64,000 nucleotides of DNA from Paenalcaligenes faecalis (GTDB lineage Bacteria; Pseudomonadota; Gammaproteobacteria; Burkholderiales; Burkholderiaceae_B), in assembly GCF_027557445.1 (NCBI RefSeq), contig NZ_CP106841.1:351001-415000 (forward strand). Direction: 5' to 3'. Positions 8,010 to 16,344 of this stretch are shown here, in pieces (positions within the stretch are counted from its first letter, which is position 1; each line of letters begins with the position of its first letter). Position numbers and translations under genes: made by a program. A model generated the notes under the pieces. It was not told the DNA's origin. It saw only the letters and a list, made by a program, of their open reading frames with translations, and searched no databases.

Positions 8010-9247
8010 CTGGTTTTGCGTAGGTATTGCAGAACGGCTTGTCGTGGTTAGAGGCGGATAAATTCCCCTTGGGTCGTGGGTTTTCGGACGGTAAAAAAGT
8101 CCCTACTGATACAGGCAGTTATCGTGAAAATGCTCATCGCCGAGATAAACGTGCTTCGTTTAAAATTGGTTTAACCCCGAATGCAACCGATGAATATGCG
8201 TTGGGATATAGTATTCAAAAAGGCCAAAAAGAACAGCCGATTTATGTAGGTGATCGGGGTGATAATCCTCGTTACTGGCGCTGGCCTTATTGGGACAAAG
8301 AAAGTGTATATTTCATCAGCAATACGGCCCTGGGTAATGATCATGATCTAAAGTTCCGTGTTTATCATGACGAGTATAAAAATGGCTTAGATATGTACAA
8401 GGACGCGTCGTTTGCTAAACACGATCCAACCAGTGCCTATAAAGACAATACCTATGGTGGCGCGATGGAGTTCGTTAGCCGTGCGATTCAAAATCATGAG
8501 TTGCACGTAGCCTTGCACTATAAACATGACAAACATAAAGACGGTGATATTGCCTATAAAGATCGCACCATGTCTATTGCGGCAGAGGATCTAATCACTC
8601 TGAATGATGCATGGCGTTTACGCGTAGGACTAAGCCACGAGCGTCGTAAAAGTTTAGATGCTGGTATCTGGGAAAAGGGCAGTGGTAATGCGACAAATGG
8701 TGTGGTTGAGGTGATGCATGACATCACGGATAACACCGAACTGTATGCGAGCGCTGCATATAAAACCCGTTTTCCTACAATTAAAGATCGCTATTCAGCC
8801 CGCATGGGGCGTGCTTTACCTAGCCCAGATCTGAAGAGTGAAAATGCACGTCATTTTGAAATAGGAGCACGTAGCGAGCCATGGTACGGTGCAAAACTAG
8901 ACGCAGCGGTATTCTATAGTCAGGTTCGTGACATGATCGACACAGTGACGTTTGAGTCCAATATGTGTACGGGGCATAAGGTTAAGGGTTTTTGTGACCA
9001 GGCTCAGAACGTGGGTAAAGTCCGTCGTCATGGTATAGAACTAGGTCTAGAGCAACGCTTTAGCCCAGAAATCACAGCTGGTTTTGTTACCTTTGGTTTA
9101 AAAGGGGTGTGGTCGCCGCGTAATGACTTGTCTTTTGAGGCCGGTGTGCGTAATCTAGGTGACAAAAATTACGAGTACAAAGAAGGCTACCCGATGGCAG
9201 GCCGAGTTTGGTTTGCTGGGGCAACCTATCGTTTCTAAAGGACTTAC

Positions 9248-10312
9248 ATGAACCGCCGTGCTTTAATTAAGGCATTAGGCAGCGCACTGTTATTCACAGG
9301 GGGCCTTGGGTCCCCTGTGGTGTTTTCACAAAGTGCCCCTATTGTTACATCACCCTTATTCCATGTTTTTGGTACTTTGCCAGAACCCGTAGAAATTCAA
9401 CGGATTTTTGCTGCGGGAGCTCCGGCAGGGGTGCTACTCAATAGTCTGACACCAAAGCAGTTGCTAGGGTGGCCGTTTGCTCTGCCAGAAAAAGCATTGC
9501 CTTGGCTGAGTGAATATAGTCGTCAGCTGCCAGTAGTAGGGCGTTTAGCTGGTCGCGGGAGCACGATCTCAACAGAGCAGCTGTTAGCTTTACGACCTGA
9601 TGTTATTGTGGATATAGGGGATGTGAACGATCACTATCTGTCCATGGCTAAACAGCTCTCAGAGCAAACGGGTATTCCGTATATTTTAGTGGAGGGTAGA
9701 GTCCAAGATACGCCCGAGCAGCTACGTATTTTAGGGGCGCTCTTAGGTCATCAGCGTCATGGACAACAGCTTTCTACTGCAGCTCAAGAGTTACTTGATG
9801 AAGTCATCGCAAAACGCAGTCACCTCAAGGGTGATGTGCCTGCTATGTACTTTGCTCGTTCCGCTACAGGTCTGGAAACAGGTGTTGGTAACTCTATACA
9901 TAGTGAAATTATTCATTTGGTTGGGGCAAAGAACGTAGCGGCCTCAGTCGAAGCAGAGCGTTTAGCACAGGTCTCCATGGAGCAAATATTGGTTTGGAAT
10001 CCTGATGTGATTTTGACCCAAGACAAAGTCTTTTATCAGGGGGTTTACGAGAACCCCGTTTGGAATGATTTGCCTGCCGTCCGAAATAAACAGGTTTTAT
10101 TTGTACCTAATGTGCCTTTTGGGTGGTTGGATGTTCCCCCTAGTATTAATCGCTTATTTGGTGCTGTTTGGTTGTCGGCTTGGTTACACAAAGAAGAGCA
10201 GGCTGTGTTGATTGAAAAATTACGCCATTTATTTATTTTGTATTTGGCTTTTGATCCCGGTGTCGATCGTCTGCAGGCTCTGTTAGCCAACCCAGTCGAG
10301 TTTGCGATTTAA
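9248..10312 (+). CDS. Iron-siderophore ABC transporter substrate-binding protein
   Basis: A 354-residue protein starting 9 bases after the receptor stop, with a twin-arginine-like start (NRRALIK) before a hydrophobic segment, so export through Tat is possible. The body matches the TroA/FepB-type fold (LPVVGRLAGRGSTISTEQLL, then ALRPDVIVDIG, then WNPDVILTQDK). Such proteins bind ferric siderophores or related chelates in the periplasm and pass them to a FecCD permease. It is the only gene of this locus that still looks whole: receptor, permease and ATPase all carry lesions, so transport is probably lost. Confidence 0.85.
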   Translation: MNRRALIKALGSALLFTGGLGSPVVFSQSAPIVTSPLFHVFGTLPEPVEIQRIFAAGAPAGVLLNSLTPKQLLGWPFALPEKALPWLSEYSRQLPVVGRLAGRGSTISTEQLLALRPDVIVDIGDVNDHYLSMAKQLSEQTGIPYILVEGRVQDTPEQLRILGALLGHQRHGQQLSTAAQELLDEVIAKRSHLKGDVPAMYFARSATGLETGVGNSIHSEIIHLVGAKNVAASVEAERLAQVSMEQILVWNPDVILTQDKVFYQGVYENPVWNDLPAVRNKQVLFVPNVPFGWLDVPPSINRLFGAVWLSAWLHKEEQAVLIEKLRHLFILYLAFDPGVDRLQALLANPVEFAI

Positions 10313-10320
10313 AAATAGGT

Positions 10321-10739
10321 GTGACTTTGTTTGCAGCACGTTATGGATGGTTGGTTGCGGCCTTAATGACAGCCTTAATCGGTGCGGCGTTGTTAGGTTT
10401 AGTGTTAGGTAAATACCCACTCAGCTTGTCTCAGGTGTTGCACAGTCTTTACACCTTAGGGCAGTCGAATGAGCCCGCGGATCTGGTGATTTGGAATTTA
10501 CGATTACCTCGCTTGGCTGCGGCCGTTTTGGTGGGTTCTTCCTTGGCCGGGGTGGCCGTAGGCACATTACTAGGGGCCGGGATTTCATTAATAAAAATAA
10601 TGGCAGATCCTTATACACAGTTACCTACTATCACTTTTTGGTTATTAGGTGGGTTAAATACCGTCAGTAGTAACGAGCTGATGTGGGCGCTTCCTTTTTC
10701 TTGTATTTACTAATACGAGGAGGGGCACATGAACGATAG
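10321..10739 (+). pseudogene. FecCD-type iron-siderophore permease remnant with two internal deletions
   Basis: The GTG at 10321 opens a normal FecCD N-terminus (IWNLRLPRLAAAVLVGSSLAG), but after VGSSLAG the sequence jumps straight to GTLLGAGISLIKIM and DPYTQLPTITFWLLGG, skipping a segment that usually includes several membrane helices. A second join after MWALPF is out of frame: the +2 frame there reads FFLYLLIRGGAHER and stops at 10739, which is a typical FecCD C-terminus overlapping the next gene's ATG. About half of the usual ~330 residues are missing, so the inner-membrane channel is surely inactive. Confidence 0.85.
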
Positions 10740-11289
10740 TTCACCGCCTATTTTAGAGGCACGGAATTTACGTATTGGGTACGGGACAACCACCATCGGA
10801 ACTGAGATTAACTTTACGCTGGTTGCGGGGCAAATACTGTGTTTGTTAGGCCCTAATGGCAGTGGTAAGTCCACATTATTTAAAAGCTTGCTTGGGCTCA
10901 TTCCTTTGTTAGGTGGTCAGGTTTTACGGCATAGAATATATACCCAGCTAAGTGGCGGAGAACAGCAGTTAGTGTTATTAGCGCGTGCCTTAGCACAACA
11001 GCCCCAAGCATTAATTTTGGACGAACCTACAGCAAGTTTGGATTTTGGTAATCAAATTCGGGTATTGGAACAAATACATGCGTTACGAGATCAAGGATTA
11101 GCGATTTTTTTATGTACACATCAGCCCGAGCATGCTTATAGGGTGGCAGATAAGGTGTTGTTATTTAAAAAAGGAAACGTCGCAGCGGCCGGAGTTACCG
11201 CTACGACGTTAACTGCAGAAGCATTAGCACAGCTTTATGATCTTCCCATCACGGTGGTGCGCCAACACTTACAGAATACGATTACTTAA
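10729..11289 (+). CDS. Iron-siderophore ABC transporter ATPase, internally deleted
   Basis: 186 residues, against about 255 for FecE-like ATPases. Walker A (GPNGSGKST, about 40-48), the signature LSGGE, Walker B (ALILDEP) and the H-loop (THQ) are present. The region between GGQVLR and HRIYTQLSGGE, where the Q-loop and most of the helical subdomain should be, has been lost in frame. The Q-loop couples the ATPase to the permease, so the product is probably non-functional although the frame is open. The start overlaps the end of the decayed permease, keeping the original operon order. Confidence 0.8.
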   Translation: MNDSSPPILEARNLRIGYGTTTIGTEINFTLVAGQILCLLGPNGSGKSTLFKSLLGLIPLLGGQVLRHRIYTQLSGGEQQLVLLARALAQQPQALILDEPTASLDFGNQIRVLEQIHALRDQGLAIFLCTHQPEHAYRVADKVLLFKKGNVAAAGVTATTLTAEALAQLYDLPITVVRQHLQNTIT

Positions 11290-11862
11290 CTGCTCATCAT
11301 TAAAAGCTGTGTGTAATCCCTAGAGCTACACGACGACTATTGGAGTTATCCGCATGAAATACATTTTCCATGTCGTAGTTTTTACCATAGGCCCCAAAGG
11401 CATACAGCTGGGTGCGTGGCGATACATCATAGACATAACCCAATGAGTAGACGTGGACTTTACGTGCTTTAGTACCCGTGTCCTCCCAGCGCCAGTTAGG
11501 TTTGGCCAAACTCCATTGTGCGATGAGCTCGCCATTACCAACCGGAACAGCAGCACCTACAAAGAACGTGTTGACTCGGCCACCTTGAATGAATTCCGCA
11601 GGACCTAATCCCGCAAACTCATCAATACCCCAGCTTTCTGCGGCTTCTTCGCCCCCGTTCGCACCAACAAAGCCATTTTTTTGTAATGCCCAGGCTGCCG
11701 ATAAGGTAACTACATCAAAATCATACTTGGCACTAACCTGTAAGGCTTGAGCTTGTTTTGGTGTGTATTCATCTAAATTGTGCGAGATACCCCGTCATTT
11801 ATGGCGGGGAGGGATAGCACGGGTCACGTAGTGACCCCCTTTGTTCTCGCCTCTCCTAAAAG

Positions 11863-13197
11863 TTAGAAGCTATCTATTCGGGTTGAGTATCCGTAGCCAT
11901 CGCTACGTTGAATAAGGGTGCAGTATCGATGGCTGATTCCTTGAACTAGCCCCTCTGCGGTTTGAATATTAAAACTACCTGAAGCCCTAACGGCAACGCG
12001 ACCAATATACGCGCCAACCTTCTTGCCTTGGGTAACTATCGCCTTTACCATGTCACCCGTCTGAAAGCCGTGGATATTTTTTTGCCGCGTTAAATAGCCT
12101 CGCGGGAAGCCAAAACGATTAAGGCGTGTGCGTTGATAACTACCACGCCCGGTGGCTTTAATCACTAACGTCGGTTTTTGCCAATGCTCTACAAAATCCA
12201 CTTCGCCCACGCACACCGCATCTAAGGCATGTGTCTTTGGTATAACGAGCCGTGAGCGATTGCACTTCGTTAAGCCGCCAGACCCGGTGCGAACGGGTAG
12301 TCCTGTTGCCTTGAGCGCGTTAAGCAACTTCCATCGCGTGGCGTTAACGGCAGCGGCATCGCGTAAGGGGCGTTTCGCTTGGGCTTGAATCTTGGTTAAG
12401 CGTTTGGGGTCTTTGGCCAAGAATTGGGTGATGTCTTGCGCGGCTTTCTTTAGGTTGCAGGGTGCACACGCGAGCGTTAAGTTACTGACGCGGTTCGAGC
12501 CGCCTCGCGCTTTGGGGTGAATGTGTTCGATTTGCAGTGGCACCTCTGATACATCGCAATAGGCACATTGTCGATGCCACTTTTCCAATAAATACTCGCG
12601 CACTTCATAGCCTGCTAATTCGCCTTGCTGGTACTCCACGCCCGCTATCTCGGGGTTTTCAAGCTGCTGCATATCAAATCGAACCAGCTCTTGTGCAAGG
12701 TGCGTAATTGGTGCCACGTTTCGTATTCGCGCAACCCACGATAACGTAGTATCAATTCGATGCTGCAAGCTAGGTGCGAGCCACCCTTCGCCTTTGTTTT
12801 TTCGATTAAGGAATCGAGGCGCACGGTAACGTAAGTTGGCACTACGGCGGCGACGACGCATTTGACGTCTCGCTGTTAAGGTGTGGCTAATTTGAAACCC
12901 ACGATGTATCAACTCGAACAGGTTCAGTACGTGCGCTGTAGCTGTTATCTTGCCCGTTTCCGCGTTAACGGTATCGTTATTGCGAACTAACGCCAGCCCT
13001 GATGTTTTACTGCCAGGGTCAATCTTAAGCTCTAACGGTTGAAGCTCGCTTTGCGCCACCTCTCTGTCAATCAAGCGAATCGTAAAGGGGATCAATCGAT
13101 GCACCCTTGCTCGCCCTCGCGCCAATAAAAGTCGTGCTCGCTTCTCGGAGCACGGCATCAACGGCGCTTGGCGTCTATCTATTACAAAAACAGCCAT
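11863..13197 (-). CDS. iscB: RNA-guided endonuclease IscB (copy 2)
   Basis: 444 residues with the full IscB set: PLMP start, RuvC-I Asp60, arginine-rich bridge helix, RuvC-II Glu170, HNH with two CxxC pairs and HIHPKARGG, and RuvC-III HALDA. The central ~230 residues equal copy 1, while the N-terminal RuvC-I region (LIDREVAQSELQPLE, NAETGKITATAHV) and parts of the C-terminus are closer to copy 3, so this copy looks like a mosaic. Residues 6-11 (IDRRQA) differ from both other copies (LDQHQK). It is read in the same direction as the porin it interrupts and probably has its own promoter in the omega RNA region. Confidence 0.93.
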   Translation of the reverse strand: MAVFVIDRRQAPLMPCSEKRARLLLARGRARVHRLIPFTIRLIDREVAQSELQPLELKIDPGSKTSGLALVRNNDTVNAETGKITATAHVLNLFELIHRGFQISHTLTARRQMRRRRRSANLRYRAPRFLNRKNKGEGWLAPSLQHRIDTTLSWVARIRNVAPITHLAQELVRFDMQQLENPEIAGVEYQQGELAGYEVREYLLEKWHRQCAYCDVSEVPLQIEHIHPKARGGSNRVSNLTLACAPCNLKKAAQDITQFLAKDPKRLTKIQAQAKRPLRDAAAVNATRWKLLNALKATGLPVRTGSGGLTKCNRSRLVIPKTHALDAVCVGEVDFVEHWQKPTLVIKATGRGSYQRTRLNRFGFPRGYLTRQKNIHGFQTGDMVKAIVTQGKKVGAYIGRVAVRASGSFNIQTAEGLVQGISHRYCTLIQRSDGYGYSTRIDSF

Positions 13198-13493
13198 GGC
13201 TATTTTCTCCTGATAACTGCCCTTACGGGCCTTGTGACGGAGGCTTACGCCTCTCTCCCCTCGACAAGGTTGATGTCCCGCTAGATGCCTAAAGCACCGT
13301 GCGGCAGCCCGTTTCGTGCCTACCCGAGGCGTGTCTGCGGCTACCGCTTACAGAGCTTGGAACTGAGGAAGCATTCCAAGGTGCGTCTTAAACGTAACAC
13401 CAACGTAGCGCTACAACAGCGCTGAGTCTGGTCAATCTAGGCAAGCGCAGAGTGAATCTGGCATGCCTCGCCCTTTAGGGCGGGGTTATTGAC
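13198..13493 (-). ncRNA. Omega RNA of IscB copy 2
   Basis: The non-coding block upstream of iscB copy 2 is nearly identical to that of copy 1, with the same CTTGGAA/TTCCAAG helix and long-range helix. The guide would come from the porin N-terminal half immediately to the right (the region coding HLQARS). That guide would match the uninterrupted porin allele, so the complex could cut an empty homologous site (inference from known IscB biology). Confidence 0.75.
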
Positions 13494-14234
13494 TGCGAGC
13501 CTGCAGATGTTGATCATAACTAATCGCTGCATAGAGTTTATCGTTATCAAAACGTAAGGCGGCATTTAGGTTTTCGGGCTGTGCGCTGTAGGCTTTCTTA
13601 TCAAAATCGGCTGACTTGTAGCCCAGCCCAAACTGAAAGCCAGACCAATCTGGGGAGTAGTATTGAATAGAGTTATTTTGCTGGTAGTTATCGCTATTGC
13701 GTAGCAATGCACCCATTCCAAAATCTTTCCAGCCAGCTAATTCAACCTCTTCGTTAAACTGCTGAGACACTGGATTTTGACGACCTAGATATAAGCCACC
13801 CCACTGTTCATGGTGTAGCCCTACTTTAGCGGAAAAGTTAAATAGTTCGTCCTCTTCTAGTTGACCGGTCATGGTGTCGAAACCGCTTTCTAATTGGAAT
13901 TGGGCGCTAAGGCCACCACCAAGGTCTTCGCTACCTTGTAATCCCCATAAGGAATCGGTTTGTCCGCCACTAATGGCTCCGTTGACTTTTGACTGCCCCG
14001 TTTGCTTGGTATGAGCCACACCCGCATCAATTGTGCCGTAGAGTTGTAAGCTGGGTTCAGCGAATGCGGAACTGCTGCATGAAAGAGCAGCGATTAATAA
14101 AGCATAGGATGCCGTAGGCGTAAATTTTTTTATAAACATGGTCTTGCTCAGTTAGGCGGCAGCCTACCTTTTGCTTATCTATAAGAGAAGCTTTAAAAGA
14201 GGGCTGCGGAAGTGAAAAAATACACAAATCAAGG

Positions 14235-14264
14235 GGCTTGTTGCACAGGTTATGGCAACAAGCC
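14235..14264. terminator. Perfect 10-bp inverted repeat between gene 14302-14754 and the porin
   Basis: GGCTTGTTGC (14235-14244) and GCAACAAGCC (14255-14264) flank a 10-base loop. It lies just after the stop of the 150-residue gene in its direction of transcription and could be a terminator, although no clean T-run follows. It could also be part of the porin's control region. Confidence 0.4.
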
Positions 14265-14301
14265 GTCTTCGAGGCGTGTCATCGTCCATTGCTGGAACTC
14301 C

Positions 14302-14754
14302 TTAGTAGGATTTTTGTTGATCTGCTAGCATGCCCCATAAAGGCTGGTGTGGCCGTGGGGGATGGTTTTCGGTAGTACGTGGGCGAGTAATAGCACGTAG
14401 TCGCTGTAGTTTTGGGCCTGCTACTAAATTGGGTTGTGCAGTGGATACAGAGGTATCTTGTAGTATCTCTAAGCCAATACTTTGGATAGAGATATCGGTA
14501 GTGCGCTGAATAACTCGGTGCAGAAACTGGGTTGACTGCTCGGGGCGAGCATCAAATTCCACGCTAAATAGTAGCTCTGTTCCTAGCATGCCTTGGCGGA
14601 TGATTTGTTGTTGCCAGGCACGCAGTAATAGGCTGTGATCATAGCCAGCGCTGCGAACCACATCACGTAATAAATCAAATTGATCGCTAGTGCAACGCAC
14701 GTTTAGACGGTGGCGTAATTTTTGTTCTACGGCTTTATTTTGAAAAAAACGCAT
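14302..14754 (-). CDS. Uncharacterised 150-residue protein, possible ACT-like domain
   Basis: I do not recognise this protein with confidence. It starts MRFFQNKAVEQKLRHRLNVR and has no signal peptide or membrane segment. Residues ~14-98 alternate hydrophobic strands and helices (LLFSVEFDARPEQSTQFLHR, DISIQSIGLEIL) in a way that recalls ACT-like domains such as the soluble C-terminus of MgtC proteins. The tail (100-150) is basic and proline-rich. The start has a good Shine-Dalgarno (AGGAGAG). It follows a second small protein with a similar start (MRFTQ) on the same strand, 105 bases upstream, so the two probably form an operon. Confidence 0.6.
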   Translation of the reverse strand: MRFFQNKAVEQKLRHRLNVRCTSDQFDLLRDVVRSAGYDHSLLLRAWQQQIIRQGMLGTELLFSVEFDARPEQSTQFLHRVIQRTTDISIQSIGLEILQDTSVSTAQPNLVAGPKLQRLRAITRPRTTENHPPRPHQPLWGMLADQQKSY

Positions 14755-14859
14755 GACTCTCTCCTAGTCATCGCAGGGTTAAACCCCACTTTATCTACTT
14801 TTGGGTACAGGAAAACTGGCCGCCTAATGAAAGGCAGCCTCATATAACGAGAAAAAGAC

Positions 14860-15171
14860 TTAATTGCCTTCGACGTGTACGCGACGAATACCGTCTTTTT
14901 GACCTAGTTTTAGAGCTAAGTTATTTAGACCTAATGGACGGTCAGCGGTACAGTGAATGGTGAGTTCGGTGCAGGCCAATTGATCCTCGTGTCGCATAGA
15001 GCTTTGAGCACGAGTAATGGAAGCACCAATTGTGCGTAAGTCTTGATATAGCGGTTGCTTAATGCTTTGGAGGCTGCTGCTAGAGCCTACGATCGTTAAA
15101 CGAAAGCTTGGACGCAAGGTGCGTGCAGAAGTACCGCAACCAAAACGGCGTAGTAGTTGTGTGAAGCGCAT
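14860..15171 (-). CDS. Uncharacterised 103-residue protein, possible ACT-like / MgtC C-terminal-like domain
   Basis: A small soluble protein preceded by AGGAGATCACC. Residues ~22-101 show the strand-helix-strand rhythm of ACT-like domains (FRLTIVGSS, TELTIHCTAD, a helix NNLALKLGQK, then IRRVHVEG). This resembles the cytosolic tail of MgtC/SapB proteins, but no MgtC membrane part is present nearby. The family assignment is weak. It sits behind an unusually long, hairpin-rich leader (15172-15480) and is followed by the 150-residue gene. Both may be small ligand sensors or relics of a Mg2+-linked system; neither can be decided from sequence alone. Confidence 0.6.
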   Translation of the reverse strand: MRFTQLLRRFGCGTSARTLRPSFRLTIVGSSSSLQSIKQPLYQDLRTIGASITRAQSSMRHEDQLACTELTIHCTADRPLGLNNLALKLGQKDGIRRVHVEGN

Positions 15172-15480
15172 GGTGATCTCCTAAAAAACAGGGGAGAAAA
15201 CAAAATAGAAATGCGCGCACCACAAGTGTTGACCTCAACACGATGCCGATAGATAAGATATAGGAGAAAGCAAATAGCAGAACGCTATTTGTAAAACTAC
15301 ATCCTGGCTTTAACAGGATGCAGCAAAAGAAGCTGGAACCTGCTAAGCGATACGCGCGATATTAGATCGACTACATTCGTCGGTATCCACTAGGGTTTCC
15401 TCTCTTTGGTTAGTAATGACTCCATCATTATATAGGGTTTATCTCTATTTGTGAATGCTGCAGGCTAAATAGAGATCTCA
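15172..15480 (-). promoter_or_regulatory. Hairpin-rich leader of the two small genes
   Basis: Within 310 non-coding bases there are four perfect inverted repeats: GTGTTG/CAACAC (15226-15231 with 15236-15241), CAAATAGC/GCTATTTG (15271-15278 with 15284-15291), CATCCTG/CAGGATG (15300-15306 with 15314-15320) and ATCTCTATTT/AAATAGAGAT (15441-15450 with 15467-15476). On the gene strand this could be a structured 5' UTR. It matches no riboswitch consensus that I know. The rest of the gap up to 15637 shows nothing clear. Confidence 0.45.
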
Positions 15481-15637
15481 TCGCCTAAATCAATGATAGG
15501 ACTGTTGTTTTTTACCTAAGCTAGACGCTAATCCGCTTTAATCTAGGCGTAAACATCGTATCTTTGTGCTTGTCTCCATGACCCCCTCCCGCTTTTAATA
15601 GGGGTTATCGCTAATTTTATGGTTAAACTATTGCCTA

Positions 15638-15655
15638 AGAACGAACGCTCGTTCT
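15638..15655. promoter_or_regulatory. Palindromic operator upstream of the TetR gene
   Basis: AGAACGA-ACGC-TCGTTCT, a perfect 7+7 palindrome with a 4-base centre, sits 10 bases before the TetR start codon. The same palindrome with a slightly different centre (ACCC) precedes the SQR gene at 16310, so it is very probably the site of the TetR protein encoded between them. Confidence 0.8.
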
Positions 15656-15665
15656 AATATAACTT

Positions 15666-16262
15666 ATGCTTGATCAAACTTGTAGATTGTTCCCAGATAT
15701 GGGTTCTCGACATGCTTCCGTATTGCGGGCAGCATTACGATTATTCAGTCAAAAAGGGTATTTTAATACGTCAGTACATGAAATTGTCGCTGCAGGTGGT
15801 GTGTCTGTTGGCTTTACCTATCATCACTTTAAAGACAAAACAGGTATTGCCCATGCGCTCTATCACCATTTATTAGGGCAAATGGACTTGCTGCTTGACT
15901 GTATAGAACAAGACAATCAGGGCGCTCAAGCTCGCTGCAAGGCCGTTATTTGTATGCTTTTTAAGCTCACAGAGGCCGAGCCAGATGCGATGGCTTTTAT
16001 TATTCATGCCAGACACCAAGAGTTTCTGCCCTCTGAAAAATCGATTTGCTCTGCCTCTGCTTTTGTACGAATGCGTCGTTTTGTTGCACAAGGAGTAGAA
16101 CGTGGCGAACTCAAGCCTATTGACCCAATGGTTGCGAGTGCATTGATGTATGGGGCGGCAATTCGTTTAATGTGTTTGCGCCTTGACGAGGTTGTTACAG
16201 AGCCTTTGTCTGATTACCTTGATGAACTGTGGCAACATACGTGGCATACGCTGGGCGCCTAA
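15666..16262 (+). CDS. TetR-family regulator of the SQR operon
   Basis: 198 residues. The N-terminal helix-turn-helix (about 15-60) reads ALRLFSQKGYFNTSVHEI and GGVSVGFTYHHFKDK, the standard TetR signature. The C-terminal ligand domain is unassigned but contains Cys79, Cys91, Cys96, Cys128 and Cys170 (plus Cys6), many for this family, which would suit a thiol or persulfide sensor given the downstream sulfide oxidase (inference). Twin operators before its own gene and before SQR point to autoregulation and control of the operon. The start lies very close to the operator and has no clear Shine-Dalgarno, so the mRNA may be nearly leaderless. Confidence 0.88.
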   Translation: MLDQTCRLFPDMGSRHASVLRAALRLFSQKGYFNTSVHEIVAAGGVSVGFTYHHFKDKTGIAHALYHHLLGQMDLLLDCIEQDNQGAQARCKAVICMLFKLTEAEPDAMAFIIHARHQEFLPSEKSICSASAFVRMRRFVAQGVERGELKPIDPMVASALMYGAAIRLMCLRLDEVVTEPLSDYLDELWQHTWHTLGA

Positions 16263-16266
16263 CTAA

Positions 16267-16293
16267 ATTAAAGCTCTGTTATGACAGGGCTTT
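16267..16293 (+). terminator. Terminator after the TetR gene
   Basis: AAAGCTCTG and CAGGGCTTT form a stem around a short loop, followed by a T-run. It separates the regulator from the SQR gene, which then uses its own operator-controlled promoter. Confidence 0.7.
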
Positions 16294-16309
16294 TTAAAGC
16301 TAAAAAATA

Positions 16310-16327
16310 AGAACGAACCCTCGTTCT
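16310..16327. promoter_or_regulatory. Palindromic operator upstream of SQR
   Basis: AGAACGA-ACCC-TCGTTCT, the same 7+7 palindrome as at 15638-15655, lies 17 bases before the SQR start. Two copies of one palindrome in front of regulator and target are strong evidence for a shared TetR-type site. Confidence 0.82.
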
Positions 16328-16344
16328 AACTTTGGAGTTTAGCA

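Larger units (their letters stand above)
6135..8038 (+). mobile_element. IS607-family element in the receptor gene
   Basis: A 1.9-kb insertion that is visibly GC-richer than its surroundings. Removing 6135-8038 restores the codons for YFQGG-LSWLE. GGC occurs at both junctions (6132-6134 and 8036-8038), and there is no longer target duplication, as expected for serine-recombinase IS607 elements that use a very short core. It encodes overlapping tnpA and tnpB. The short AT-rich left end resembles neither the host nor the rest of the element. Any TnpB guide RNA should lie at the 3' end, about 7900-8035. Confidence 0.9.
5531..9238 (+). pseudogene. TonB-dependent siderophore receptor, broken by a frameshift and an IS607 insertion
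   Basis: The ATG at 5531 starts a signal peptide (cleaved near VVQASS). The frame is lost at ~5690-5700, where the upstream frame stops after GDLNTAGPNW but the downstream frame reads IGEKAISQEQ. The plug domain follows (RGFDSRQVPIFLDGIPQYV, then GPNTLGGAVNLVTR) to YFQGG at 6134, and it resumes exactly in frame with LSWLEADKF after the IS607 element at 8039. The barrel ends in the expected aromatic residue (FAGATYRF). A further internal loss is likely near 9080-9110 (PEITAG joined to FVTFGL), because the rebuilt protein is only about 590 residues. It was an outer-membrane ferric-siderophore receptor, linked to the binding protein and ABC genes behind it. Confidence 0.88.
11774..13493 (-). mobile_element. 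IscB-omega RNA element, copy 2 (in the porin)
   Basis: It has the same structure as copy 1, with the same terminal hairpins, omega RNA block and iscB. Long stretches are virtually base-identical to copy 1, including the first ~100 bases of the iscB-distal end and the centre of iscB. Removing 11774-13488 restores the porin frame exactly, leaving TTGAC (13489-13493) as host sequence; alternatively TTGAC is part of the element and the porin has an indel. No transposase is present. Confidence 0.87.
11300..14139 (-). pseudogene. Gram-negative porin split by IscB element 2
   Basis: The minus-strand ATG at 14139 begins a signal peptide (ending SSAFA, followed by EPSLQLYGTIDAG) and a porin N-terminal half that ends at HLQARSQ by the element boundary near 13489. 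The other half resumes at 11773 with DEYTPKQAQAL and ends in SRRVALGITHSF at 11300. Joining AGT CAA to GAT GAA restores one frame of about 370 residues, the usual size for Burkholderiales general porins (OmpC-like trimeric beta-barrels). A premature stop (TAA at 13486-13488) comes from the element, so only a non-functional N-terminal fragment can be made. Confidence 0.9.

Noticed and set aside
15670..15876. A 68-residue frame overlapping the TetR start
   Set aside because: Out-of-frame shadow of the regulator, which has a clear helix-turn-helix and matching operators.
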